Of a DNA stretch of 59,093 nt, positions 42,313-51,906 are shown in pieces; the first letter of the stretch is position 1, and each line of letters begins with the position of its first letter. The stretch spans positions 1-59,093 of the forward strand of contig BBBF01000007.1 of assembly GCA_001315925.1 (NCBI GenBank). Reading direction: 5' to 3'. The translations under genes were made by a program, and so were the position numbers. A model generated the notes under the pieces. It made no database searches. It saw nothing but the letters and a program-made list of their open reading frames with translations, and had not been told where the DNA came from. This DNA comes from Thermocladium modestius JCM 10088 (GTDB taxonomy: Archaea; Thermoproteota; Thermoprotei; Thermoproteales; Thermocladiaceae).

Positions 42313-44147
42313 ATGTCGATAGGCGAGAGACTGAACTCCCTTCCATATCTGGAGAAGTGGCTAGTCCTGGGAGTCATCCTGGGAATCGTGGCTGGGCTCT
42401 CCTCGTTGACGTTCTACTTCGCAATAAAGGCCATGGAGTACGTGTTCCTCACCCACTTGGTGGGCATGTCTATTCCAAGGCCGCTTGGAGAAGGGGGGGA
42501 AGCCTGGACTTCCTGTTCAGGGCGGGTAGGTACTACTTGATCCCCGTATCCATGGTCATTGGGGGGGAGCCATCTCCGGCCTCCTCGTCTACACCTTCGC
42601 GCCGGAGGCGGAGGGTCATGGCACGGACGCCGCAATATCAGCCTTCCACTACAGGCAGGGAAAGGTGAGGTGGAGGGTCATCCCGGTCAAGCTCATTGCC
42701 TCCGCCGTGACCATAGGGAGCGGGGGGGGAAGCGCTGGGAGGGAGGGACCCACGGCACAATTATCGGCGGGGGGGATTGGGTCCATGATGCTGACCTGCT
42801 GGGTCTCTCGCCTGAGGACCGGAGGAAGGCGGTGGCCGTCGGCATAGGGGGGGCGGGGGGGATTGGAACCATATTCAAGACTCCAATAGGCGGGGGGGCA
42901 ATATTGGCGGCCGAGATACTCTATAGGAGGGACTTGGAGACCGATGTCATATACCCCTCCATAATCGCGGCCGCGGTGGGCTACTCCATATTCGGCTCCG
43001 TGGTGGGGGGGTTCACTCCCATCTTCGGCAACTACTTGGGAGCGTTCAATCCCTTCAGGCTGCCCCTATACGCCGTGCTGGGCCTCGTGGCGGGCGGGGG
43101 GGTGGGTCTGCTCTACATAAAGTCGTTTTACGGCATTCAAAGAGCATTCAGGAAGGCGGCTCTCTCGCCGTACCTGAAGCCGGTGATTGGAGGAGCGGGG
43201 GGGCTGGGTTGATCGCGCTGCTGGCCCCCCCGGAGGTGATGGCGACTGGGTACGGATGGATTAACTTGCTGGAGTACGAGAGGCTGGGCGAGATCGTGTC
43301 CATTACGGCGGTGCCCATTGTCGTCCTGCTCCTCCTGCTGCCGTTTCTCAAGATACTGGCCACGGATCTAACCATAGGATCCGGGGGGAGCGGGGGGAGT
43401 CTTCGCTCCCGGCATGTTCATCGGGGCGTTCCTGGGCGGGGGGACTTGGGCTCTTGTTCCATTACTTGTTCCCCCCCCAATTGGTTCCCTCCATAGCTCC
43501 ATTCGTGATAGTGGGAATGATATCCCTCTTCGGCGGCGCGGCTAAGGCGCCCCCCCTCTCGGTGCTGATAATGGTTACGGAGATGACGGGCAGCTTGCAA
43601 CTGCTTCCTGGAGCTATGATAGCCGTGGCGATCTCCTACATAGTGACGGGCAACAACTCCATCTACAGCTCGCAGGTCCCCCCCACGAGGAGAGAGTCGC
43701 CGGCACACGCCGATGAGTACGAGAGATCCATGCTGGCCACGATAAAGGTGGCTCAATGCAAGCTTAGGGATTTAAAGGTGTATGCGTACTCCTCGGTGGA
43801 GGATGCGGTCTCCATCATGACCCAGAACAACCTCCTCTCCATCCCAGTCATAGACGGCAACGGCGGTTTCATAGGCATCGCGTACCTGAAGGACCTGCTT
43901 GGAAAAGTGGGAGCGGTGGGCGCCTTCGCCGTCCGCGGCGTGCCCACTGTGGGGGGGTTGAGGAGCAGCTTGGAGGAGGCTTGGGAGGTCATGGCCAAGA
44001 CCAAGTCCAGGTGGGTCCCCCCCGTGGTGGAGGGGGGGGAAGGCTGCTGGGGGGGTGGCCATGATGGACGACATGGTCGAGGCCTACAGGAAGGAGGCTG
44101 AGAGGCTGAAGCAAATGCCGAGGCAAGCAGGGGGGGAGGCGGCGTGA
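42313..44147 (+). CDS. ClC-family chloride channel/transporter with CBS pair
   Basis: Membrane protein of about 595 residues: an 18-helix ClC core and a cytosolic CBS pair. The selectivity motif [18 protein letters not shown] is near residue 140 with the gating glutamate in GREGP, so exchange with H+ is possible. Other marks: [41 protein letters not shown], and [18 protein letters not shown] 1 begins at [13 protein letters not shown] and CBS 2 at [17 protein letters not shown]. Breaks occur at about 25 G-runs. The substrate could be chloride or nitrate; the reason for its place in the glycerol locus is not visible. Confidence 0.9.
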
Positions 44148-44158
44148 CCCTCTATTTA

Positions 44159-45329
44159 CTAATCCACCTTCAGGAACGGCGATGCTAGGAACGCGGCTAG
44201 GGATATGGCTATCACGGCCGCGAGCGCCGTGGATGGATTGCCCTCGAACATGGCGCCAAGAAGGGAAGGCACCACCGTGACGCCCAGATTCGTGGCTACG
44301 CTGTACATCGATGTGGCGAGGCCTGCCTTGGCTGGGTCCTCCACGTACTTAGTGGTGGATGTCATGGCCATGGACCAAAAGGCGTTGCCCATAGCGCCCA
44401 GGAGAAAGAAGAGGGCGGACAGGAGGGTCACGTCAGCCGTGAAGGCCAGGAAGAAGCCCAGTAGGGACGCCGTAATGAAGGTGAGGAGGCCCGTGGAAAC
44501 CATGCCCAGCCGAACCTTGCCTGCCTGCTCAAGCAATGCCGGCAGCGACGCCGCCCCCCGATGGCGGAGCCAAGGAACGCGAGTCCCCCCCCAGTTCCCC
44601 CCCGCCGTAGATCAACGCCTCATCCATGGCCAAGCCATTGCGTTGAAGCATTGTGCTCGCTATTGAGCTGAACATGACCGACAGGGACGCAACGGCGAAG
44701 CCAACGTACCAGTCTTCAGCATTCCAACCTTGAACGAACCCCCCCTCAACGATCTCTCGTAGCGGGCCGGGTACCGGCCGGAGACCGCCGATAGCCAGGC
44801 GAGGGCTATCACGGATAATGCGGCGGAGGCGTACAGGCGCCGCGGAGCCCCCCCCACTCCACGTAAAGCCTCGCGCCCAGGAGGGAGCCGACCGCCATGC
44901 CTAGGAACAACACCCCCCCCACGCTCGCCCCAACCACCGCGTGGGGGGGCCTACCGCCGGGCGCGGCTTGGGCTATAGACCTATCGGCGCCAATGCTAGT
45001 GGGTAAGCGGCGGCAGCCACGCTCTGCAGCGCAAGGAATGAGACGTAGCTCACCGCCACGGCCCTGCCCACCAGCCCGATCACGGAGAGGACGGCGGAGG
45101 CTAGGAGCACTCGCCTAACCGTTAGGCGGGCGGAGAGCCACCCAGCCACGAGGCCCAGCACCACCATTGCCAGCCCGTACTCGGACACGGCGAACAGCAC
45201 CGCCCCCCCAACGCTTGAGTTGAACCCCCCCGACGCCAGCGCCGGAACTAGGGGGGGAGCCAGGAGGAACCAGCCGAACCCTATGGTGAATAGGAGGAAC
45301 CAGAGGGGAAGGAGGTCCAATGTACGCAT
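44159..45329 (-). CDS. MFS transporter of unknown substrate
   Basis: About 385 residues, 11-12 hydrophobic segments. The N-terminus is MRTLDLLPLWFLLFTIGFGWFLLAPL; loop 2-3 is AGWLSARLTVRR, without the DRxGRR motif of sugar porters. The second half has SMAMTSTTKYVEDPAKAGLATSMYS. I cannot assign a substrate. Breaks lie near 45245, 45205, 44980, 44945, 44920, 44855, 44735, 44710, 44595 and 44555. It is convergent with the ClC gene (12 bases between stops) and divergent from the GlpA gene over about 90 bases with an AT-rich stretch at 45388-45400. Confidence 0.8.
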
Positions 45330-45419
45330 GGATTCATCTTCACGTGCGGTTTTTAATTTTTGCCGGGAAGCACGGGAGGGGGGGTTAAGCATAAATAGTT
45401 AATCGACGTTCCTGCTGGA

Positions 45420-46768
45420 ATGAGCGAATCCAAACAAGGGGGGGTTGACGTGATCATAATAGGGGGGGCGGCGTTAATGGTTTGTTCACGGCGCTCGACT
45501 TATCACTGAGGGGGGGTTCAGCGTAGCCCTACTGGAACGGGGGGGCGCGGTGGGGGGGAGCGGGACCAGCGATAAAATGCACGGCCTCCTCCACAGCGGG
45601 GGGGCCAGGTACGCGGTGACGGACCCCCCCAAGGCGGCCGCCGAGTGCGCCAGCGAGAACGAGATAATATCCAAGATAGCCCCCCCCACGCCGTCGACGA
45701 TACCGGGGGGGGCTGTTCGTGGCAGTGGATAAGGCCGATCTTGAGTTCGCCGAGCGATTCTTGAAGGGACTAGACGCGGCCGGGATAAGGCATGAGGAGA
45801 CGGATCCCCGGGAGACGGCGAGGGAGGAGCCATTCCTCACCCCCGAGGCCAAGCTAGTAGTTAGGGTGCCCGACAAGGTGGTGAGGGCCAGGGAGCTCAT
45901 GGGGGGGAGCGCCGCCCTTGCCGCGCATGACGCGGGAGCCTCATTATCCAGGACGCGGAGGTGGTTGGCATTGAGACCGGGGGGGGAGGTGAGGTCGGCG
46001 CCGTGATTGTTAGGGATGCGTTGAGCGGGGGGGATAACAAGCGACTGGAGGCTAGGGCCGTGGTGAACGCGGCTGGGCCCTGGGCCCCCCGGGTGGCCGC
46101 CATGGCCGGGATCCAAGTGGACGTTATGGCCACCATGGGGGGGGTGATGGTGGTCTACGACAAGTTGCTCAGCAACGCCGTGCTGAATAGGATGAGGGTG
46201 CCGTCGGACGGCGATATAATACTGCCGTACGGGGGGGGCGATCCGTGGCCGGCACCACCGCATTGATAGTGGAGGACCCCCGACTCCGTGGAGATAAGCG
46301 AGGAGGACGTGGAGCTGATAACGAGGGAGGCGGCGGCCCTGGTTCCGGCCATAGCCAAGGCCAGGCCCGTCAGGGCGTACGCCTCTGTGAGGCCGTTGAT
46401 AAAGATGGAGGGGGGGGTGGACGGCAGGGAAGCCACGAGGGATTTCGCCATAGTGAGGCACGCCAGGCCCAGGAATTTGATAACCATAATTGGAGGCAAG
46501 TTCACCACGGGCAGGTTAGTGGGGGGGAGCGGGCGGGGGGGAATGAGGCTGCCGCCATACTGGCTCCGACAAGCCGTCCCGCACAGCCGAGCACCTGCTC
46601 CCGGGGGGGGATCCATACGAGAGAGCGAGGGACTTGGAGCCCTACCTCAGGTCCGCCGTGACGTCGCTCAGGGGGAGCATGGATGAGGAGCATGGAAGGA
46701 CGGCGGCGTACACGGCGTTGCTGGGGGCGATCTCGAGGGAATCCAGGAGGAGGCTTGGGTGGTCCTAG
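45420..46768 (+). CDS. glpA: FAD-dependent glycerol-3-phosphate dehydrogenase, GlpA type
   Basis: Oxidises glycerol-3-phosphate to DHAP with electrons passed to the membrane quinone pool. About 440 residues. FAD-binding dinucleotide motif IIIGGGVNGLFTALDLSLRG near residue 12; GlpA hallmark DKMHGLLHSGARYA near 50; DPKAAAECASEN; VVNAAGPWAPRVA; and VRPLIKMEG and IGGKFTTGRLV in the substrate domain. The C-terminal cysteine-rich BFD domain of bacterial GlpA is absent. Breaks occur at about 20 G/C-runs. The stop TAG at 46766-46768 shares a base with the GTG of the CoxG-like gene, so the two are translated together. Confidence 0.88.
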
Positions 46769-47248
46769 TGAGTGAGTTAACGTACGAGGGGTCATTCAAC
46801 GTGGGCAAGCCGGCGGGCGAGGTAATGGAGTTCATTAGGGATCTGGGCCGGGTGGCGCCCTGCATACCCAACGTCGTGTCCCACTCTGTGGAGGGGGGGA
46901 GGAGGGGGGGAGGGTTAAGTTCAGGGTGGATTTGGGGGGGGATGAAGTCCCCATAGCGGAGCTGAGGAGGGTGACGGCGGATACCGAGATAGAGGTGACG
47001 CCAATCGAGGGGGGGCCTCCTACATCATAAGCGGCAGGGCCGCTGGCGGCAGCGTGAAGGTGGAACTCACGCTCACCGTGAAGCAGGGAGTGGGTGGGTC
47101 CACGGTTGAGTGGAGGGCCAAGGCTTCGCTGAGCAGGGCGTTGGCCATGGTGAGGCGATTCATAGATCTGGACTCAATGGTTAGAAGGATAGCGCAGGAC
47201 ACGGTGAGCGGTATAGTTAAGTGCATGGCGGGCTCATCACAACCCTGA
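46768..47248 (+). CDS. CoxG-like SRPBCC protein, candidate membrane anchor for the G3P dehydrogenase
   Basis: SRPBCC-fold (START-like) protein of about 158 residues related to CoxG of CO dehydrogenase operons. YEGSFNVGKPAGEVMEFIRD at the N-terminus and DLGRVAPCIPNV (CoxG P-G-C-type pocket) are the recognisable part; a C-terminal helix SRALAMVRRFIDLDSMVRRIAQD closes the pocket. In Sulfolobus acidocaldarius a CoxG homologue next to the FAD glycerol-3-phosphate dehydrogenase serves it as membrane anchor; the same gene pairing, with overlapping stop and start, is seen here. I chose the GTG at 46768. Breaks lie near 46895-46910, 46935 and 47012. Confidence 0.75.
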
Positions 47249-47306
47249 GAAAGCGGGGAGGGGGAAAGCCAAATGTTTATTACCAGCATTAAGCCGCCCC
47301 CCCTAC

Positions 47307-48110
47307 ATGATTGAGCGGGCATTGCTTGGGGTAGCGTATCCCTTGTTGGTTTTGGCCATTGCTTACCTGCTGTTCGCCAGGCTGTGGAGGGGGACTCGGG
47401 GATGGGTGTTCGTAGGCGTGGGCTACATGTTGCTGGCATTAGTAATTCAAATCCCGATACAGGAGGCGCCCGGGGCGGCTCTGGTCTTGACGCATGGGTT
47501 GATTGGCGCGGTCGCCGCGGAGCGGGAGTGGGGGGGACGCGTTGGCCGTGTACGCCGGCGTGGTGGCGGGGGGGTGGCCCAGGAGGCGGCGAAGTTCTTC
47601 GCTGTGAAGGACAGGGAGGAGAGGGCGGCGCTTTGGATAGGTTATGGGTTCGCCATAATAGACATTGCCGTGCTGATCGCTGAGGTCGCCGTCGCCCTCA
47701 TAACCTCCCCCCAACGTCTCCCTCCAAGTCGTGCCAATGGTGGGCCTAATACTTAATCCCGTAGTGTCTGCCATGTTTCACCCAGGCACTGCAATGTTCC
47801 TCAGGCTTATGCAGGGAAGGGGGGGCGGCGGGGGGGGCAGTGGGGGGGCTACTGGCTACCACGCTGGCCCACGCGTACATTGACTCGCTCGCGGCCTACA
47901 TAAACTACGCCGCTGCGCTGGCTGTGATTGGGGGGGAACGGGAATGTATGATTTGGTTGGGTTATTGTGGTCATCATCCATCGCCATCTCTGCGGCGTTC
48001 CTCTTTGTTGGGGGGGTGCGGGGGGGGTTGGGGGGGGATTGCCCAGCCCCTCCCGGCATTGATTGTGGTGGGATCCTCAAGGTTTTTACGGCCGCGTTCC
48101 AGTCCCATTC
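47307..48110 (+). CDS. Polytopic membrane protein, YhfC-like
   Basis: About 265 residues and seven or eight membrane segments. AGWAQEAAKFFAVKD, a GYGFAIIDIAVLIAE helix, VSAMFHPGTAMFLRLMQGRG and TTLAHAYIDSLAAYINY are the polar motifs buried in helices. Their spacing, with E in AQEAAKF and H in MFHPG and LAHAY, resembles YhfC-type putative membrane metalloproteases; this is a tentative call. The C-terminus could not be settled because runs at 48008-48035 leave three possible endings; I stop at the start of the next gene. The ATG at 47307 follows AATGTTTATTACC by about 27 bases. Confidence 0.6.
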
Positions 48111-48696
48111 ATGGCCTCTCGCCTGCGATTTGCTGGGCTGGCAGCCGCCGCGCTGGCTTGGGTCGTCATACTGGCCAGCATAGCGTTGAATCCGTGGTTC
48201 GTGTTCGTTAGGAACGCGTTCAGCGACTTGGGTGGTCCCCCCCACGCGAATTATCCCTGGGTCTACAATTACGGCTTGATCGGTGTTGCCGTGCTCACGT
48301 TCCTCTTCTCCGCTTACCTGCTCTCCACGTCCAGGAATAAGGTAGAGGCAGCGGGGGGCGTCGTATATTTCCGTGGCGGCGGTGTTCCTGGCGTTGATTG
48401 GGGTTTTTCACGAGGGGACCTACCCCCCCACGTGTTCGTGTCGCTTTGGTTCTTCGTTCAATTTGATCTGGCCATAATGGCTTGGAGCATCGGCGCCGCC
48501 ATGGCCGGGGGACAGGGCGGGGTGGCCTCTCTTCCTGCTCGGGGGGGCGGCGGCCCCCATCCCGGCCGCGTTATTGAGGTGGCCGTCAGCGGCGACGTTG
48601 GAGGCGTACGGGGGGGTGGCCGTTATAGACGTGTTCGTCATAGCCGTCACGCTGCGGCGCCCACAGCAGGCGGTTAGGACAGCGAGGCCATTATGA
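48111..48696 (+). CDS. DUF998-like membrane protein
   Basis: About 190 residues with six membrane helices. NPWFVFVRNAFSDLGGP after the first helix and WVYNYGLIGVAVLTFLFSAYL after it form the pattern of DUF998, a family of unknown function found in archaea and bacteria. GVFHEGTYPHVFVSLWFF adds two conserved histidines. Breaks are near 48237, 48358, 48505 and 48545-48615. It follows the YhfC-like gene without a gap and probably shares its transcript. The end overlaps the convergent gene by 23 bases. Confidence 0.65.
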
Positions 48697-49029
48697 TGAA
48701 TATGAACCCCAGCTCCACCAGCTCGTAGGCCCCCGTACAGCTTCAACCGGCGCGGGGGGGTGGAGAGCCTGCCCAGGTACCCCCTGTAATAGGCGAACGC
48801 CCCCCGCCCAGTGAATCACCGCGAACAGTGCAAGGGGGGGAGCCATTAGCGGTGAACCGGCCAGTAGCAGCATCATGGCGGCGTAGTAGAGGGCCTCGTA
48901 TATGGAGATGTACGTGCCCGGCGTCCTGGGAATCGCCTCCCCCCTCAGCCCCCCCAGGTAGGCGCCGCCCGCGTGTATGGCAACCATGACTGCGCCGAGG
49001 CCGTACGTAATTGGGAGGACGGGAATCAC
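48674..49029 (-). CDS. Small four-helix membrane protein
   Basis: About 115 residues: MIPVLPITYGLGAVMVAIHAG, SIYEALYYAAMMLLL, PLALFAVIHWAGAFAYY and YELVELGFIFIIMASLS are likely helices. Histidines in AIHAG and VIHWAG face the membrane and could bind a cofactor, but I do not recognise the family. The start is a GTG at 49029 and the end a TAA at 48674 after repairing runs near 48760-48835. It lies alone between the DUF998-like gene and the tRNA. Confidence 0.5.
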
Positions 49030-49149
49030 GGGGGGAGGAGGGAAGCGGATCCGTATTAAGGGTTTCCCTAGTTACCCACATAATGGAGCGGCTGCGGCGG
49101 GTAACGTGACTCGATCACGGGTTCCTCCGGCGTGGAGAGGATGAATTGG

Positions 49150-49223
49150 TGGACCGGGTGGGATTTGAACCCACGATCTCCCGCGTGCAAGGCGGATATC
49201 CTTCCAGGCTAGACTACCGGCCT
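49150..49223 (-). tRNA. tRNA-Ala (anticodon UGC)
   Basis: Seventy-four bases, no intron. The anticodon loop is CTTGCAC with stem TCCGC/GCGGG; the T arm reads GTGGGTTCAAATCCCAC. The acceptor is AGGCCGG paired with CCGGTCC and discriminator A. The G3-U70 pair that marks alanine tRNAs is present (G at position 3, T at 70). The first pair is A-C, a mismatch; either the first base is really G or the run has been misread. CCA is not encoded. It lies antisense to both neighbours and probably has its own promoter. Confidence 0.95.
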
Positions 49224-49248
49224 CATTCATGGCCTTGGATACATCCTT

Positions 49249-49680
49249 TTAATGCTTTTCGCGGCTAGATGGGCCCATCAACCGGGGCCTCACCTTGGAC
49301 AAGACCCTCTCCGCCTCCTCCCTCGTCAATTCATGCCTGCTCCACTTATACGCGCCGTAGTAGGGAATCACGTGGAAGTGCACGTGGAAGACCACCTGCC
49401 CCCCCGCGTCGGCGCCGTTGTTCTGGAGGATCCTGACCCCCCCAGTGGCGTTGAGGGCCTCCTTGACCGCCATGGCCACCTTCTTCGTTACCTCCATCAC
49501 CTTGCACAGCACATCATCGGGCAGCTCATAGATGTTCTCGTAGTGCCGTTTAGGCATGACTAGCAGGTGGCCCTCGGAGGCGGGGGGGTACTTATCCAGT
49601 ATCGCCACCACGTCCTCGTCCTCGTACGCCACGTACCCCCCCGGAGCCGACCCGCTTATTATATCGCAGAAAACGCACAT
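49249..49680 (-). CDS. HIT-family nucleotide hydrolase
   Basis: Histidine-triad protein of about 138 residues acting on nucleoside phosphoramidates or dinucleotides. CVFCDIISG at residues 2-10, ALDKYPASEGHLLVMPKRH in the core, and the triad VVFHVHFHVIPYY with the catalytic histidine. The ATG at 49680 starts immediately at the zinc cysteine pair, usual for archaeal HIT proteins. A TATA-like AATAATTATAAGG lies about 35 bases upstream. Breaks near 49587, 49442 and 49405. It is followed by the tRNA-Ala gene on the same strand. Confidence 0.92.
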   Translation of the reverse strand: MCVFCDIISGSAPGGYVAYEDEDVVAILDKYPPASEGHLLVMPKRHYENIYELPDDVLCKVMEVTKKVAMAVKEALNATGGVRILQNNGADAGGQVVFHVHFHVIPYYGAYKWSRHELTREEAERVLSKVRPRLMGPSSREKH

Positions 49681-49778
49681 CCCCCCCCAGCGCCCCCCCC
49701 GCTCCACGCCTTATAATTATTGCTGGCGGTCCTCCTCATTGCCTAAATAGTTAAATCCACGTGATCGAGTCGACCCCC

Positions 49779-51159
49779 ATGATAGAGATACCGGTGGCGT
49801 TCATAGACCCGCCCACTGGGGGGGATTTGGGCGGGCCGCCGGGCTCGATTAATCGCTTGGAGCAGGAGGCGGGGGGGAGGCGATGAAGAGGCTGGCAGAG
49901 CTGTACCCAGGCGTGCGGTTCCGCGAGCATCACGTGAGGAGCATGGCTGACGTCGAGGAGTTCCTGGAGGAGGAGGCGGGGGGGGCGGTTGGGTACCTCG
50001 TGTTCTCCCTAAACTCGATAGTGGGGCTTTTGGATCCCATTGCAATGAGCGGGAAGCCCACCGTGGTCATAGCCGAGCCTACGGAGGAGCGGGTGAGGCC
50101 CTCCTCGGCGTGAATAGGCCGCGCGGCTCCGGGCGCGCCATTGCTGTGTACACGAGGAACCCGGTGAGCGATTGGGCGTTGGGGGGGAGGGTTAAGCACT
50201 TGATAGCGTTGGCCAGGCTCAGGGAGAGCAGGGTGCTCTACATTGTGTCCCCCCCGACCTCTAAGTCCCACATAACCTGGCAGTTCCCCCTCAGTACCGA
50301 CTTGTACTCGGTGTTCAGGAGCGTGGAGGCCATAACTGGGGGGGCATCGCCTATAGTGATGGACGCGGAGGAGTTCCGCTCCAAGTACATGGACCCGTGG
50401 GGGGGAGGAGGAGGCGGGGGGGCTGTGATGAAGGCATGGATCGAAGGAGCCATGGCCGTCGAAGAGCGCGACCTGAGCGAGGTGCTCAACTCGGCCAGGC
50501 TGTACCTGGCGATGAGGCGGGCAGCAGAGGAGCTTGGAGCGGCCGCGGTGGCCGTGGACTGCATATCCCTCTACAACTCCGGCCTGTTGAGGGCGTGGCC
50601 GTGCCTGGGCTACATGCAGCTCTGGTACGATGGGGGGGTGGCTCCCGTGTGCGAGGCCGATCCCTACTCCGCGATTCCAATACTGATCGGGAAGTACTTG
50701 CTGGGCAGGAATGGCTTCGTGGTGAACGTGGGGGGGATGGATGAGGAGGCTGGGGGGGAGTTCATTTACCACCACTGCTACGCGCCCACCAACCCCCCCC
50801 ACGGCGGGAGGCCCGAGGCCGGCTACGTGATAACCACGGCTCACCTGGGGGGGTCTAAGCATGCATCAATCCACGTCAAGCTCCCCCCCGTGGGCGAGCC
50901 CGTCACGGCGGTCGGATTCAACCCGGAGGAGCGGGAGCTCTACATTCACGTCTCCAACGCGTTTATCAACGAGCACAGGCCGGAGGCGTGCGCCACCAAG
51001 CTGGTGGCTAGGGGGGGTGACGTGCGCGCAGCCGCGGGGGGGAATTGGAGGTCGAGGGGGGGAGGGTGGCACAGGGTCATCCTTTACGGGGGGGATCACT
51101 CGGCTGAGTTGGAGGAGTTCGCCGCGTTGCTTGGGTTGAGGGTAGTGCGCGAGGCTTGA
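49779..51159 (+). CDS. L-fucose-isomerase-like sugar isomerase
   Basis: About 445 residues after repair. The N-terminal part (AFIDPPTGGDLGGP to PTVVIAEPYGGAG) is a Rossmann-like domain of the fucose/arabinose isomerase fold. In the middle, VDCISLYNSG, PCLGYMQLWYDG and PVCEADPYSAIPILI resemble the metal site of L-fucose isomerase (conserved C, E and D). Near the end H of GGWHRVILYGDH may bind substrate. The exact sugar is open. The ATG at 49779 lies about 30 bases after a CCTAAATAGTTAAA TATA element. Breaks occur at about 15 G-runs, and a C lost near 50083 hides the EPYGGAGEALLG stretch. Confidence 0.7.
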
Positions 51160-51215
51160 AGCTGCCCTCATGGGGGGGGAGCTGCTTAAATATGTGGTGG
51201 GGGGGAGGCGTGGTC

Positions 51216-51637
51216 ATGGCAATGGGCTGGGGGGGGCCTTGAGGGATTTGCTGGTGCAGCAGTTGTCCGCCTCGATCCAGATAATTAAAGGCATGATTGA
51301 GTGGATGAAGTACGTTGGCGAGGCGGGTAAATCAAGGGAGGGGGGGATTGGTGGGGGGCCCTACGGCAAGATGCTCGAGCAGATGCTCAATTCATACTTC
51401 AAACTCCTCTTCATAATTCTCAACTCCCTGGAGGTCCTCCTAACCACCTACTCCAGAGTGGATGCAAGGCTCGACGCCGTGGTTCCCCCCCGCATTGATG
51501 AGGCGCGGCGGTTGGTGAACGATGCTGCGCGGGACCTATCAATGGGAAGCATGGATGCCACGGCGAGGGAGTTGGAGGCGGCGGCCGAGGTCTTGCTTTC
51601 AATCCAAGGAACAATACTATCCAACACGCCGCCCTAG
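51216..51637 (+). CDS. Unrecognised helical, coiled-coil-like protein
   Basis: About 140 residues. Long amphipathic helices, LLVQQLSASIQIIKGMIEWMKYV and MLEQMLNSYFKLLFIILNSLEVLL, followed by VPRIDEARRLVNDAARDL and LEAAAEVLLSIQ, suggest a coiled coil or a helical bundle. I do not recognise it. An upstream start at 51170 exists, but a TATA-like GCTTAAATATG at 51183-51193 makes the ATG at 51216 (leaderless) more likely. It directly follows the isomerase gene. Confidence 0.5.
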
Positions 51638-51906
51638 GATTCGCTTGGCCAATCAATGAATCTCCCGCCATAACGTGAGGCACCACGTTAAGCATCGTTG
51701 AATTAACGCTGTTCGGGTACCGCGCACCTCGGCTGGGGGGGCGCGAAAAAACACATGCAATCCGGGAAGCGGGCGATATATCCGTCATGTGCCGAATAAT
51801 GCATTCCTTCACTGGATTAATTGCGTGTCCAATTTTTGGTAACGCTAAACGAGATTAATTTTCAATATTAATTTGAAGTCGTTATTGTTGTCGTTGGATT
51901 GCTAGA
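51638..51906. other. Intergenic region with a small hairpin
   Basis: No convincing gene. AACGTG at about 51673 and CACGTT at about 51685 form a six-pair hairpin with a six-base loop, possibly a terminator for the helical protein gene, though no T-run follows. The right half is AT-rich (AATTTTCAATATTAATTTG) and lies at the 3' end of the secreted-protein gene. Confidence 0.3.
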
